A stretch of 24,078 nt of DNA from positions 1 to 24,078 of IMG/VR virus record IMGVR_UViG_3300032117_000154. One strand, given 5' to 3'. This DNA is from a virus. A program made the position numbers and the translations under genes. The notes under the pieces were generated by a model. The model was not told the origin of the DNA. It saw only the letters and a program-made list of their open reading frames with translations, and ran no database searches. Shown in pieces: positions 1-7,183 of this stretch; position 1 is the first letter of the stretch; every line of letters starts with the position of its first letter.

Positions 1-1087
1 TGCCCCGGATGAACGTGTCATCCCGGCTGAGCGTCTGCAGCGCAGGCGAGGTGATGCTCATCCGGCCAGTGATCGCCTCGGCCTGCCAGATCTGGCAGCG
101 CACCACGTCATCGGCATCCGCGCTCTTGATGAAGTTGTCCAGATAGGACGACATCATCTTCTCGGCGTGCCGTACGCCGAGCACCTGCTCCGCTATCTCC
201 CGTGCCTGCGGAGTCGATCCGAAGTCGCGGACGCGTGCCAGGAATTCCTTGTCCATCTTCGGCAGCCCGGACTTCGGGGTGAACTCCGTTGGCGGCTCAC
301 CATGTTTTTCCAGTGCGGCGGAAATCTGCCGGGCACTGAGCACGCTGGTGATGCCGTAGGCTGCGTCCAGCCAGGTGCGCGCTTCCGAGGCGTAGGTTTC
401 CAGCTTCAGCCGGGCCTGCGTGATGTAGGCGGGGTCGATGAGGATGCCCTTGAGCATCATGTTCACGCAGATCTTGTTGACTGCCAGCTCCACGTCGTAC
501 GCCTCGGGACAGCTCGCCATCACACGCGGGTACAGATGCGACCATAGCCTGCTTGTCAGCACCGGGTCCAGGGCTGAGTACGCCCAGTACGGAGCGAAGT
601 CATAGGGAACTGACCCCCAGGTCCAGCCGTTCCTCTTCATGCCGTCATCCAGGGCACGCTGACCGGAGTCCGCCTTCGGGTCGATCAGCCGCCGCGATAG
701 CGGCTTCAGCCCGCGCGCTCGCATCGGATCATCCAGTGCGGCTAGGATCAGCGTATCGTGCAGCCGGTGCCAGGGCAGGTCAATCCCGCCCTGAATCGAC
801 AGGAACCTCCAGTCGTGCGGGAGGTTGTGGAGGACCATCGGTCCCTCGTAGCTGCGCAGCACCTCCTGCGCCAGTCCGCCCCACAGCGGCCACGGAATCG
901 CCCAGCCGGTGTCCTGATCGCCCACCTGCACCAGCCTCAGGCTGTCACTGCTCGGATTCAGTCCCGACGACTCAGTGTCCACGCCTAGAATCTCGCGCCG
1001 CTCCCCCAGCCAGCGCTTGAGTGCGAGAGCCTCGTCCAAGTTAGTGACGAGGTGCAATTCCACCGCTTCTAGTGGTGAGGCTCCCAC
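1..1087 (-). CDS. polA: DNA polymerase I (family A), 3' end beyond window
   Basis: Replicative family A polymerase of the phage, read leftward and cut by the left edge, so most of the polymerase fingers and palm are missing. The visible part begins with a 3'-5' exonuclease domain: GVDTESSGL carries the Exo I Asp/Glu pair, HNLPHDWRFL fits Exo II and YSALD fits Exo III. The start of the polymerase domain follows, where TGRMSITSPALQTL near the edge matches the conserved TGR...S..PNLQN block. The frame is open throughout. I chose GTG at 1087 because GGAAGGAAG lies about nine bases upstream and no ATG precedes the exonuclease domain in frame. No 5'-nuclease domain is present, as is usual for phage PolA. 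It is the last visible gene of the leftward DNA-metabolism block, 46 bases after the membrane protein gene. Confidence 0.93.
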   Translation of the reverse strand, partial: MGASPLEAVELHLVTNLDEALALKRWLGERREILGVDTESSGLNPSSDSLRLVQVGDQDTGWAIPWPLWGGLAQEVLRSYEGPMVLHNLPHDWRFLSIQGGIDLPWHRLHDTLILAALDDPMRARGLKPLSRRLIDPKADSGQRALDDGMKRNGWTWGSVPYDFAPYWAYSALDPVLTSRLWSHLYPRVMASCPEAYDVELAVNKICVNMMLKGILIDPAYITQARLKLETYASEARTWLDAAYGITSVLSARQISAALEKHGEPPTEFTPKSGLPKMDKEFLARVRDFGSTPQAREIAEQVLGVRHAEKMMSSYLDNFIKSADADDVVRCQIWQAEAITGRMSITSPALQTLSRDDTFIRG

Positions 1088-1133
1088 AAGTTCTCGCTTC
1101 CTTCCGGCGTCACTGCCCTCAGCATAGCACGCT

Positions 1134-1751
1134 TCACTTATGAAATGCAGTGTAGATACCGATTGCCAGCACGATCGCAGCGATCACCAGGGCGAACAGC
1201 TGCATCCGTGCCTGTGACGCCTGGATGCGAGCCTGCTCAATCGCCACCAGGTCCCGGTCGGAGGAGGACGTTTCCACCTTCGAGGATTTCTCGCCCTGCT
1301 GCTGGTACTGAGCGGCACGCAGGTCTTCGATCGACTTGGTGATCGGGGCGAGCGCCTGGGCGAGGGCATCGGCGGTGGCGATGCGCGCCTGCTCCACCTG
1401 GTTGCGGAGTGCGTCGGCTGACGCCTGCTGCTGCGTCGCCAGGGTGGACGCCTGCGCCGCCGACACCTCCGCCGCTCGCGCAACCGCGCTGACGTCAACC
1501 TGCCGGATCGCGTCGATGCGAGCTGACTCCTGCGTTCGCAGCTTCTCCTCGTAGCTCGCCCGGATAGACATCAGCTCGCGGATGTGACTAGATTCGGCGA
1601 CGCGCAGGTCATCCTGCCGCTGGATAGCAGCGCGGACCAGGGCGTCCACGTTCTTGGTCGGGTCAATGACCTGATTGCCCTGCCGGTCCACGCCAGGGCC
1701 AGAGCTAGGGCCGGAACTCAGCCCTTCGTGCACCACGTCATTGTCAGGCAT
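1134..1751 (-). CDS. Tail-anchored coiled-coil membrane protein
   Basis: Function not recognised. The 205-residue product has a Gly/Pro/Ser-rich start (about residues 10-25), then a long alanine-, glutamine- and charge-rich helical stretch (about 35-150) with the heptad-like spacing of a coiled coil. A single hydrophobic segment of about 20 residues (LFALVIAAIVLAIGIYTAF) ends four bases short of the stop. This predicts a C-terminally anchored protein with a cytoplasmic coiled coil. The ATG at 1751 lies one base after the stop of the 51-residue gene and has only a weak Shine-Dalgarno, so it is probably translated by coupling. The position among replication genes argues against a holin role, but membrane anchoring of the replication machinery or a lysis-accessory role cannot be separated from sequence alone. 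Confidence 0.75.
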   Translation of the reverse strand: MPDNDVVHEGLSSGPSSGPGVDRQGNQVIDPTKNVDALVRAAIQRQDDLRVAESSHIRELMSIRASYEEKLRTQESARIDAIRQVDVSAVARAAEVSAAQASTLATQQQASADALRNQVEQARIATADALAQALAPITKSIEDLRAAQYQQQGEKSSKVETSSSDRDLVAIEQARIQASQARMQLFALVIAAIVLAIGIYTAFHK

Positions 1752-1752
1752 G

Positions 1753-1908
1753 CTACGACCGCGCGTATATCTTTCCCGTCGGAGGTTTCTTATGAGCGCA
1801 GAAGCACCACGTCAGGCCGGGGCAGCCATCTCGGTGCCTCGCCTCCGCTTCCGCGTCCTTTCCCTCTAGGTACAGGGCGGCACCTTCCCGGCACGCCTTG
1901 CAGATCAT
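1753..1908 (-). CDS. Small Cys-rich (zinc-finger-like) protein, 51 aa
   Basis: Small gene filling the gap between the DUF6378-like gene and the coiled-coil gene. The product starts MICKAC and contains HRDGCPGLTWCFCAHK, giving the pattern C-x2-C ... H-x3-C-x5-C-x-C-x2-H. This could hold one zinc ion and resembles small Cys/His proteins common in actinobacteriophages (family comparison from memory). The ATG overlaps the upstream TGA as ATGA, and its own TAG lies one base before the next ATG, so it fits exactly into a translationally coupled chain. No function can be assigned; nucleic-acid binding is a guess from the motif. Confidence 0.7.
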   Translation of the reverse strand: MICKACREGAALYLEGKDAEAEARHRDGCPGLTWCFCAHKKPPTGKIYARS

Positions 1909-2228
1909 GCGTCCTCATCCTCCTCATGCGCAATGCAGTCCCAGTAACAGGCACTGTAGCCAGCGATGTCCATCACCGAGTCCATCTTACTAGGCGTCCA
2001 CACCAGGCGGCTCAGCTTCAGGCAGATCTGGATGACAGCCACGTCCCGGGGCATCAGCATCCGGCCGCCCGGACCCGGACCTCGGTAGCCCAGGGCGTTC
2101 AGCATCTCCGCGATGCGGGCGAAGTCCTGATGAGGTTCCCCGTATTCCGCATTCCGTTCCTGAGTGACCAGCTGCTTAGCTCCGTCAAGCAACTGCTCCC
2201 GGAAGTCGTATCGTCCCGTTGTCACCAT
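1905..2228 (-). CDS. DUF6378-like phage protein
   Basis: The 107-residue product has the layout of the DUF6378 family: a start with LLDGAKQLVTQERNAEYG, then EPHQDFARIAEML, a central DVAVIQICLKLSRL helix and a C-terminal KMDSVMDIAGYSACYWDC. The charged helical pattern (E..DFxRIAxM, then K..DS..DIAGY) resembles all-alpha MazG-type NTP hydrolases, so a nucleotide-handling role is plausible but unproven. It directly follows a clearer MazG-like gene. I kept ATG 2228, which overlaps that gene by 44 bases, because GAGGG sits just upstream. A TTG at 2192 after GGGAG is the alternative and would cut the overlap to 8 bases. The stop overlaps the next start (ATGA). Confidence 0.8.
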   Translation of the reverse strand: MVTTGRYDFREQLLDGAKQLVTQERNAEYGEPHQDFARIAEMLNALGYRGPGPGGRMLMPRDVAVIQICLKLSRLVWTPSKMDSVMDIAGYSACYWDCIAHEEDEDA

Positions 2229-2595
2229 CGCCGCCCTCTTGCTCGATCACCCGTGCCAGGTGACGCTTCTGCGCAGCGACCATCACGGCCTGCGTCTCGA
2301 ACACGTCCTTGGTAAAGTGCTGGATGGCGTAGATGCTCGCCATCGCCGTGTCCGCCAGCTCCGCGAGCAGCTTCACCCGGGCACCGGGATGCTCCGTTTT
2401 GCGCGGATTCTGACCGGTCCACAGAATCATCTCCGACACCGCCTCGCCCACTTCCTCGGCTAGCTTAGCGACACGTGCCCAGTCCTGTGCGAGCGGCTGG
2501 TCCTTGTACCGCTGTGCCGTCATCTCATCGATGTGCGCGTCCACCTTCTTCACGACCTGCGGGATTATCATGACGATCATTGACTCAGGCTCCAT
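2185..2595 (-). CDS. MazG-like nucleotide pyrophosphohydrolase
   Basis: An all-alpha NTP pyrophosphohydrolase-like protein of 136 residues. Enzymes of this family hydrolyse NTPs or dNTPs to the monophosphate and pyrophosphate; phage members are thought to adjust nucleotide or alarmone pools. The metal-binding signature is visible: KLAEEVGEAV gives EExxE (Glu47, Glu48, Glu51) and, after a 27-residue gap, ELAD gives ExxD (Glu79, Asp82). I set the start at ATG 2595 because GAGGAG lies six bases upstream. A GTG at 2661, directly after the helicase stop, would add 22 residues but has a poorer ribosome binding site. It follows the SNF2-like helicase and overlaps the DUF6378-like gene. Confidence 0.82.
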   Translation of the reverse strand: MEPESMIVMIIPQVVKKVDAHIDEMTAQRYKDQPLAQDWARVAKLAEEVGEAVSEMILWTGQNPRKTEHPGARVKLLAELADTAMASIYAIQHFTKDVFETQAVMVAAQKRHLARVIEQEGGDGDNGTIRLPGAVA

Positions 2596-2663
2596 TCGCG
2601 TCTCCTCTAGTTCTAGGTTGACCGGTAATCCACTCCACTCCCTGCCGGCACCCAGGTTCACAC

Positions 2664-4448
2664 TTAGCCATTCGCTCCCAGTATCTTTCGCAGTGATTGC
2701 TCGTCGGCTAGAATTTCTTCGATGCGGAACGCCTTGACCTCAAGTATATCACGGACGCGCTGCTCTATACTGTTGGGTGTGACCTGCTCGATTATGCGAA
2801 TCTCATCGTGGATCTCAGATCCTATGCGGTGGATGCGATCGACAGCTTGTTCGTTAACTTGGGGGCTCCACGCTTTTTGCATGAAGCATATGACATTCGC
2901 TCGTGTCAGGGTCAGGCCCTCCGCTCCGGCTCCCAGTGTCATCAGTATGACACGGATGCGCCCGTCCTGGAAGTCCTGGACCGCCTTCGCCCGCTCGACG
3001 GTGGACTGCGCCCCGGTCACCAGCCCATGCCGGATCTTCTTCTCCGTCAGCCTCGCTGCTGCAAGCTCGATTAGCTTCCGCGACACCGCTGCCACAACCA
3101 GCGGCTCATCCTCGTCCATCTCGCCCAGCAGGTCCAGCAGGTCATCGACTTTAGACGACGGATTCTTGAGCTGCACCTCGCCCGCCTCATCAATCATAGC
3201 CGAGGACGACGCAAACTGCAGCAATCGCGTGGCCTGCGCAAGTGCGGACGGGGCACTGAGTATCTCACCGTCGTCGAGGACGGTAAGCAGATTCTTCTCC
3301 ATCTGCTGGTAGGCTTTCGCCTGCTTCGGGGACATCGGAGTCTCGCGTACCGAGGGAGGCAGCTTCGGCGGGAGCTGCGGCAGCACGGCACTTTTCAGCA
3401 TCCGGCGGAACGCGGGCTCAGTGATCGCCCGGAATTCGGAGGCAGTCTCCGGCTTGAGACCGAGGATTTCTGTTCCGCCGAACCAGTTGTACCCGATTAG
3501 CCCGTATCTAGTGAGGTAGCGGGTGTAGCGCGGGTGCCAGTCAGGCTGGATACCGTGCAGCAGACCCCACAGATCCCCGACGTGGTTGTTGACGGGGGTG
3601 CCGGTCAGCAGGAACCGGAACTCTGCGTCGTGGAGGACAGCCCACGAGCTGCGGGTGAGGGCAGTGTCCGCATGCCGGAGGCGGTGTGCCTCATCACAGA
3701 CAACAGTGCGATAGCCCGCCTCGTTCAGCTCCTTGCGCGCCTTCTGCTTGTCACTGAGCCGGATGGTGCCGTAGCCTGCTTCGCGAGTGTGCAGCCGCAG
3801 TGACTCGTAGTTGATGACGGTCACGTCGGTGGCTGACTCAATCTGCTTGCGGCGGGCGGGTGCTGTTCCGCCGACCACCGTGACCGACAGTTCGGGTGCC
3901 CAGGCTGCCAGCTCCTTCGCCCACACCGTATTCTTGAGGCTGTTCGGGCAGATGATGAGGGCGGGATACGGATCCAGACCCATCCGCTGCAGCACCTGCA
4001 ACGTCCTGATTGTGACCGGTGACTTGCCAGATCCCGGCTGGTTCCCCAGAATCGCCTGGCCGCAGGTGACCAGGAAGGCGACGTCAGCCTGCTGGAACGG
4101 CTTGAGCTGCAGCTCACCCCCGGCCTCGATCTTGTCCAGCCATTGTTTCACGTGAAACGCGACTTCATCAGTGCTGCTGTCAGGTAGCTCCAGCAGTTCG
4201 CGCAGCGCCATCGCGGGGTCGATCCGGGTGTTCTTCACCTGCCAGGCCCACTCCTGCAGTTCCGGCGTCAGGTCGAGAGCGGAGCCGAACAGGCTGCGGA
4301 GCTGGAGCGCTGCCGCCCAGGTCAGCGGCATCCGCCACAGCTGCAGGTTCTTATCCCAGCGGGAGCCGGGGATCTGCATGACCAGATCCCTTTCCGCATA
4401 ACTGCAGGTGAGGATGATGGTATCCTCGTCAAGCCCCGCTACTGACAT
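2664..4448 (-). CDS. SNF2-like DNA helicase/ATPase
   Basis: Superfamily 2 ATPase of 594 residues. The N-terminal ~60 residues (SYAERDLVMQIPGSRWD, then LWRMPL) resemble the HARP-like segment found before many phage SNF2 helicases. The motor core follows: Q-motif-like LKPFQQADVAFL, Walker A GNQPGSGKS (135-143), DEAH (252-255), TGTPVNN (282-288), and in the second RecA-like lobe LGAGAEGLTL and QAVDRIHRIG (534-543). All key residues are present, so the enzyme should be active in remodelling or translocating on DNA at forks or recombination intermediates. ATG 4448 overlaps the resolvase gene by 20 bases and has AAGGAG ten bases upstream. Helicase and resolvase adjacency suggests joint work on branched DNA. 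Confidence 0.92.
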   Translation of the reverse strand: MSVAGLDEDTIILTCSYAERDLVMQIPGSRWDKNLQLWRMPLTWAAALQLRSLFGSALDLTPELQEWAWQVKNTRIDPAMALRELLELPDSSTDEVAFHVKQWLDKIEAGGELQLKPFQQADVAFLVTCGQAILGNQPGSGKSPVTIRTLQVLQRMGLDPYPALIICPNSLKNTVWAKELAAWAPELSVTVVGGTAPARRKQIESATDVTVINYESLRLHTREAGYGTIRLSDKQKARKELNEAGYRTVVCDEAHRLRHADTALTRSSWAVLHDAEFRFLLTGTPVNNHVGDLWGLLHGIQPDWHPRYTRYLTRYGLIGYNWFGGTEILGLKPETASEFRAITEPAFRRMLKSAVLPQLPPKLPPSVRETPMSPKQAKAYQQMEKNLLTVLDDGEILSAPSALAQATRLLQFASSSAMIDEAGEVQLKNPSSKVDDLLDLLGEMDEDEPLVVAAVSRKLIELAAARLTEKKIRHGLVTGAQSTVERAKAVQDFQDGRIRVILMTLGAGAEGLTLTRANVICFMQKAWSPQVNEQAVDRIHRIGSEIHDEIRIIEQVTPNSIEQRVRDILEVKAFRIEEILADEQSLRKILGANG

Positions 4449-4902
4449 CCCGCAGTCGCTCCTTCAGTTCCTCGGGAAGCAGATCGTTAGTGATAGCCCA
4501 GGTCGCAAGATGACCTGCTGCATCCATTCCGTGCTGCTGTCCGGCCCGGTACCATCCAAGTGTTTTCAGATGCTTGAGCCCTAGCCTCCGTGCCGAGGGG
4601 GGCTGGGACGGGAGCATCGCCACGTTATGCTTAACTGTGAGCCATCTTAGCATACCAATGACCATGAGTGCGGATCCATCGTGCTTTATCTGCCTACCAG
4701 GCGTGATCGTGAACTGCTCGTACCCAAGGTAGAAGTCACTACCATAGCGTGTCACAAGGTCCTCGACAAGGGCTCCGGTCTCGCGGAACTGAAGTTGCGT
4801 ACTATTGAATCTCTGTTCGACGAAATCCCACAGCGCCAGTCCGGTTGTGCCGCCAGGATCCGCCCACAGAGCGGCCCGCATCGACCTTGACTGCTCAGTC
4901 AT
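4429..4902 (-). CDS. RuvC-like Holliday junction resolvase
   Basis: The 157-residue protein has an RNase H-fold resolvase pattern: WADPGGTTGLALWD (first metal-binding Asp, Asp15), YEQFTI (Glu62) and HGMDAAGHLATW (Asp127, with His131). Such phage RuvC-like nucleases cut four-way junctions during replication, recombination or before packaging. ATG 4902 is preceded by AAGGAG eight bases upstream; an in-frame ATG at 4881 has no comparable site. It is the first gene of the leftward block and diverges from the HNH gene. Length and motif order fit the actinobacteriophage resolvase family. Confidence 0.87.
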   Translation of the reverse strand: MTEQSRSMRAALWADPGGTTGLALWDFVEQRFNSTQLQFRETGALVEDLVTRYGSDFYLGYEQFTITPGRQIKHDGSALMVIGMLRWLTVKHNVAMLPSQPPSARRLGLKHLKTLGWYRAGQQHGMDAAGHLATWAITNDLLPEELKERLRDVSSGA

Positions 4903-4908
4903 ATCCCT

Positions 4909-4936
4909 TGCTCCTTAACTAAAACCGGTCTACTAT
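4909..4936 (+). promoter_or_regulatory. Candidate promoter for the rightward HNH/recombination operon
   Basis: TTGCTC (4909-4914) and TACTAT (4931-4936) are separated by 16 bases in the 60-base region between divergent genes. A start about seven bases downstream would leave a leader of about 20 bases before the GTG at 4963. The spacing is one base short of ideal and the -35 is partial. No equally good leftward promoter was found, so the resolvase operon promoter is unassigned. Confidence 0.4.
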
Positions 4937-4962
4937 GAATGAACAGCACCGGAGGGAGTCAC

Positions 4963-5553
4963 GTGGAGCAAGAGCCGAGAATCTGCGAGCAGTGCGGCAA
5001 GGAGATACTGCGTCGTGACGGGGAGTACGTGAGTCAGTACAAACGACGTCGTTACTGCAGTACAGATTGCAGAAAGACCGGATCGGCCAGCAAGAGGAAA
5101 GCAACACAGGAACCATCCTACGCGACACTTCACTATCGTGTCTACCGTGCACGCGGCCGAGCCGCAGACCAGATATGTGATCATTGCGGTAATCCTGCGA
5201 AGGAGTGGGCGACAGTGCACAACACGGATGGCCTAGACCCGATGACGGACTACATCCCGCTCTGCCGTAAGTGTCACCTAGCCTACGATGACGTAAACTA
5301 TCGCAAGGTAGCAACACGCAGGGCACAGGGAGGTTATGTAAAGACACCCGCGCAAATAGAAGCTATCAGTCAGGGATTCCGCCGGATGTGGAGCAAGATC
5401 CCGCCAGAGGAGCGAAGTGAGATCATGCGTCAGCGATGGGAGGTAAGTCGAGCAAAAAAAGCAGCTCTTCAGGAAACGGACTTGCTACCGGAGCAGGAAG
5501 CTGATACACTCAGTCATATCAGCACGGAGGGAAACGAGGAAGGTAATGACTGA
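4963..5553 (+). CDS. HNH endonuclease-like protein with zinc finger
   Basis: The 196-residue product carries two Cys pairs in each half. An N-terminal finger (CEQC at 8-11, CSTDC at 32-36) is followed by a second set, CDHC (72-75) and CRKCH (101-105). Between these lies TVHN (His86). The second part fits an HNH nuclease of the phage type in which a His in a TVHN-like strand and the His after the last Cys pair coordinate metal. The C-terminal QGFRRMWSKIPPEERSEI stretch looks like a NUMOD3-type DNA-binding helix, which is an inference. I chose GTG 4963 over ATG 4939 because GGAGG lies seven bases before the GTG. The last eight bases overlap the next gene. It may be a homing-type nuclease or a working operon member. 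Confidence 0.8.
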   Translation: MEQEPRICEQCGKEILRRDGEYVSQYKRRRYCSTDCRKTGSASKRKATQEPSYATLHYRVYRARGRAADQICDHCGNPAKEWATVHNTDGLDPMTDYIPLCRKCHLAYDDVNYRKVATRRAQGGYVKTPAQIEAISQGFRRMWSKIPPEERSEIMRQRWEVSRAKKAALQETDLLPEQEADTLSHISTEGNEEGND

Positions 5554-6271
5554 AGCACCACCGCCAGGGGTGACGTTTCTCATCCACGGGTTTTCCAAGC
5601 ACGGTAAGAGCTGGCTAGGAGACACAACTCCGGGGCCTCGGCTAGTGCTGGACGCTGAGACAGGCAGCCGGTTCACTCCTAGCCGTAAGATCCTGTGGGA
5701 CCCGACAAGGGATCGCCCGCCGAAGGCTGACGGCACCTGGGACACTGCCATCGTGCCAGTCCGGCAGTTTCGTACGATGAGCAAGGCGTACGAATGGCTC
5801 CTAGCGGGGGATCACGATTTCGAGTCAGTAGTACTGGACAGTCTGAGCGAGGTCCAGACCAAGATCCTGGATGACCTGACCGGCATCAACGCTCCGAAAA
5901 TGCAAGACTACGGTCAGTTGCTAAGGATCTCCACAGATCTGATCAGGAAGTTCCGAGATCTTGTCACGCATCCGACCAGGCCGTTGCAGTGCGTGATGAT
6001 GATAACGATGACCAAGCTCGGGCAGGACAACATTTACCGTCCGCTGCTCATCGGCCAGCTTGCTTCCGTCGCCCCCTACCTAGTAGACTGCGAGGGGTTC
6101 ATGGTCAAGGCTCCGCAGGAGGACGGCTCCATCGTGTACAGGCTGCTGACAGGCACGTTCCAGGGGTACGAGACGGGCGACCGTCTAGGTGGTCAGCTCG
6201 GGGAGTACACTGACAATCCCAGGATCGAAGATCTAATCAAGAAGATTCACAACGACACGAAGGAGCCATAG
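5546..6271 (+). CDS. RecA-like ATPase, Sak4-type single-strand annealing protein
   Basis: A 241-residue P-loop ATPase of the phage RecA-fold group (AAA_24/Sak4 type). Walker A is GFSKHGKS (15-22) and Walker B is VVLDS with Asp98. LDAETGSRF, just after the Walker A region, is the usual second conserved block of this group. Sak4 proteins bind single-stranded DNA and promote annealing or recombination, normally together with an SSB encoded beside them, which is the arrangement here: the SSB-like gene starts three bases downstream. The ATG overlaps the HNH stop by eight bases, with GAGGAAGG upstream. The biochemical role is assigned from family and neighbour, not from specific catalytic evidence. 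Confidence 0.82.
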   Translation: MTEAPPPGVTFLIHGFSKHGKSWLGDTTPGPRLVLDAETGSRFTPSRKILWDPTRDRPPKADGTWDTAIVPVRQFRTMSKAYEWLLAGDHDFESVVLDSLSEVQTKILDDLTGINAPKMQDYGQLLRISTDLIRKFRDLVTHPTRPLQCVMMITMTKLGQDNIYRPLLIGQLASVAPYLVDCEGFMVKAPQEDGSIVYRLLTGTFQGYETGDRLGGQLGEYTDNPRIEDLIKKIHNDTKEP

Positions 6272-6274
6272 CGA

Positions 6275-6832
6275 ATGAGTGTTCTAAAATGGTCGGAATG
6301 GTTGGCGGCGAGTGACGAGGCTGGCTTCAGCGCCATCCCCGCAGGCGACTACGACATGTACATCGAGTCCGCCGAGGCCACGCAGGCGCAGAGCAGCGGC
6401 AAGGACATGGTAAAGCTCGTCGCCAGGGTAGAGGCCGGACCGCACGAAGGTGCGAAAATCTTCTCGAACCTAGTCGTCAGTCCCGAGAATCCCACCGCCC
6501 TCAGCTTCCTCATCCGCAAGCTCGCGGCTCTTGGCCTCGACCGGGAGTATCTCGCCAAGAACCCGTCTCTCGAAAAGATCGCCAGCGACCTAGAGCACCG
6601 TCGCTTCCAGGGCAAGGTGACCGTCAGGCAGTGGAACGAGCAGGATCGCAACGACCTGGACTCGTTCCGTCCTCCGGCCGACGGCAACACGCACCGCGCC
6701 TCCGGCTCCATCCCCGACACCGCCTTCGGCGTGTTCATGCCGACCCCGGGCAACGGCGTCACTCCGCACGCCTCGCACCCCTCACACCCCGCTCACCACG
6801 GGGCGGGCAAGGGTCCGGAACTGCCCTTCTAG
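6275..6832 (+). CDS. SSB-like / DUF669-type single-stranded DNA-binding protein
   Basis: A 185-residue protein with IPAGDYDMYIESAEATQ, a basic and hydrophobic middle section and VTVRQWNEQDRNDL, the arrangement of DUF669-type phage proteins that stand in for SSB. The tail is low in complexity (His, Pro, Gly) and ends GPELPF. This recalls the acidic DDIPF-type tip by which SSB recruits partner proteins, although here it is less acidic. AAGGAG is placed nine bases before the ATG. It lies directly after the Sak4-like ATPase and is most simply its single-strand-binding partner. It is the last gene before a new promoter. Confidence 0.78.
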   Translation: MSVLKWSEWLAASDEAGFSAIPAGDYDMYIESAEATQAQSSGKDMVKLVARVEAGPHEGAKIFSNLVVSPENPTALSFLIRKLAALGLDREYLAKNPSLEKIASDLEHRRFQGKVTVRQWNEQDRNDLDSFRPPADGNTHRASGSIPDTAFGVFMPTPGNGVTPHASHPSHPAHHGAGKGPELPF

Positions 6833-6842
6833 TGTATCCCCG

Positions 6843-6862
6843 GTGCTATACAGTGCTATAAT
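6843..6862 (+). promoter_or_regulatory. Extended -10 promoter with tandem GTGCTATA
   Basis: GTGCTATA occurs twice, at 6843-6850 and 6853-6860, exactly one helical turn apart. The second copy runs into TATAAT (6857-6862) preceded by TGC, an extended -10 element. No good -35 is visible at 16-18 bases, so activation or a strong extended -10 is likely. The predicted start is about 6869, just before the inverted repeat that brackets the HTH gene start. The tandem copies could be a binding site or an overlapping second -10. Confidence 0.6.
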
Positions 6863-6876
6863 AAGTAAGGCATAGC

Positions 6877-6942
6877 CCGCCGTACGCGGGGACAAGGAAG
6901 CAGTATGACTACAACTCTAGCACCGCCCCCCGCGTACGGCGG
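6877..6942. repeat. 15-bp perfect inverted repeat around the HTH gene start
   Basis: CCGCCGTACGCGGGG (6877-6891) is repeated as its exact reverse complement at 6928-6942. The 36 bases between the arms contain the AAGGAAG ribosome binding site and the ATG at 6905. As DNA this could be a two-site operator. As RNA it would form a stem with the start region in the loop. The first arm can also fold alone (CCCGC, five-base loop, GCGGG). Because the gene encodes a DNA-binding protein, autoregulation is a reasonable inference. Confidence 0.75.
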
Positions 6943-7183
6943 CTTCACCGAGGTGGCCCGGCGCCTGACTGACGCCGGGCCGCGCAGCGTTTCCCGGCAG
7001 GGCGTGCGAGCCTGGTGGCTGCGGCGTGAGCGCAGCCAGTTCCCGGACTATCACCACCTGGATGGTGACGGTTTCAAGCAGTGGAACATCGCCGAGGTTA
7101 TCGACTGGTACGCACGGTACGTCCCCCCGTCGGTCACCCACTGGGGGGTGAGGAACAGGAAAGGAAGACTCACACCTGCATGA
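6905..7183 (+). CDS. Small helix-turn-helix DNA-binding protein
   Basis: A 92-residue protein with a winged-helix/excisionase-like pattern: GGFTEVARRLTD, then SVSRQGVRAWWLRR as the recognition region, FPDYH, and WNIAEVIDWYARY at the end of the domain. This is the organisation of MerR/Xis-like (HTH_17) domains that read a short operator or bend DNA. ATG 6905 follows AAGGAAG and lies inside a 15-bp inverted repeat, which suggests control of its own expression. It may also regulate neighbouring units. No integrase is present in the window, so an excisionase role is not supported. The stop overlaps the phosphoesterase start as ATGA. Confidence 0.75.
   Translation: MTTTLAPPPAYGGFTEVARRLTDAGPRSVSRQGVRAWWLRRERSQFPDYHHLDGDGFKQWNIAEVIDWYARYVPPSVTHWGVRNRKGRLTPA

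Noticed and set aside
1584-2315. Rightward open frame of 243 codons
   Set aside because: Antisense to four small leftward genes joined by start/stop overlaps; low-complexity shadow translation.
2596-2661. GTG 2661 as start of the MazG-like gene
   Set aside because: GAGGAG lies six bases before ATG 2595, and the added 22 residues are not part of the family domain; not fully excluded.
4939-4962. ATG 4939 as start of the HNH gene
   Set aside because: It lacks a ribosome site, while GGAGG is seven bases before GTG 4963; using 4939 would also place that site inside the gene.
6905-7183. HTH gene as a prophage excisionase
   Set aside because: No integrase or attachment site is visible, so only a general DNA-binding role is supported.
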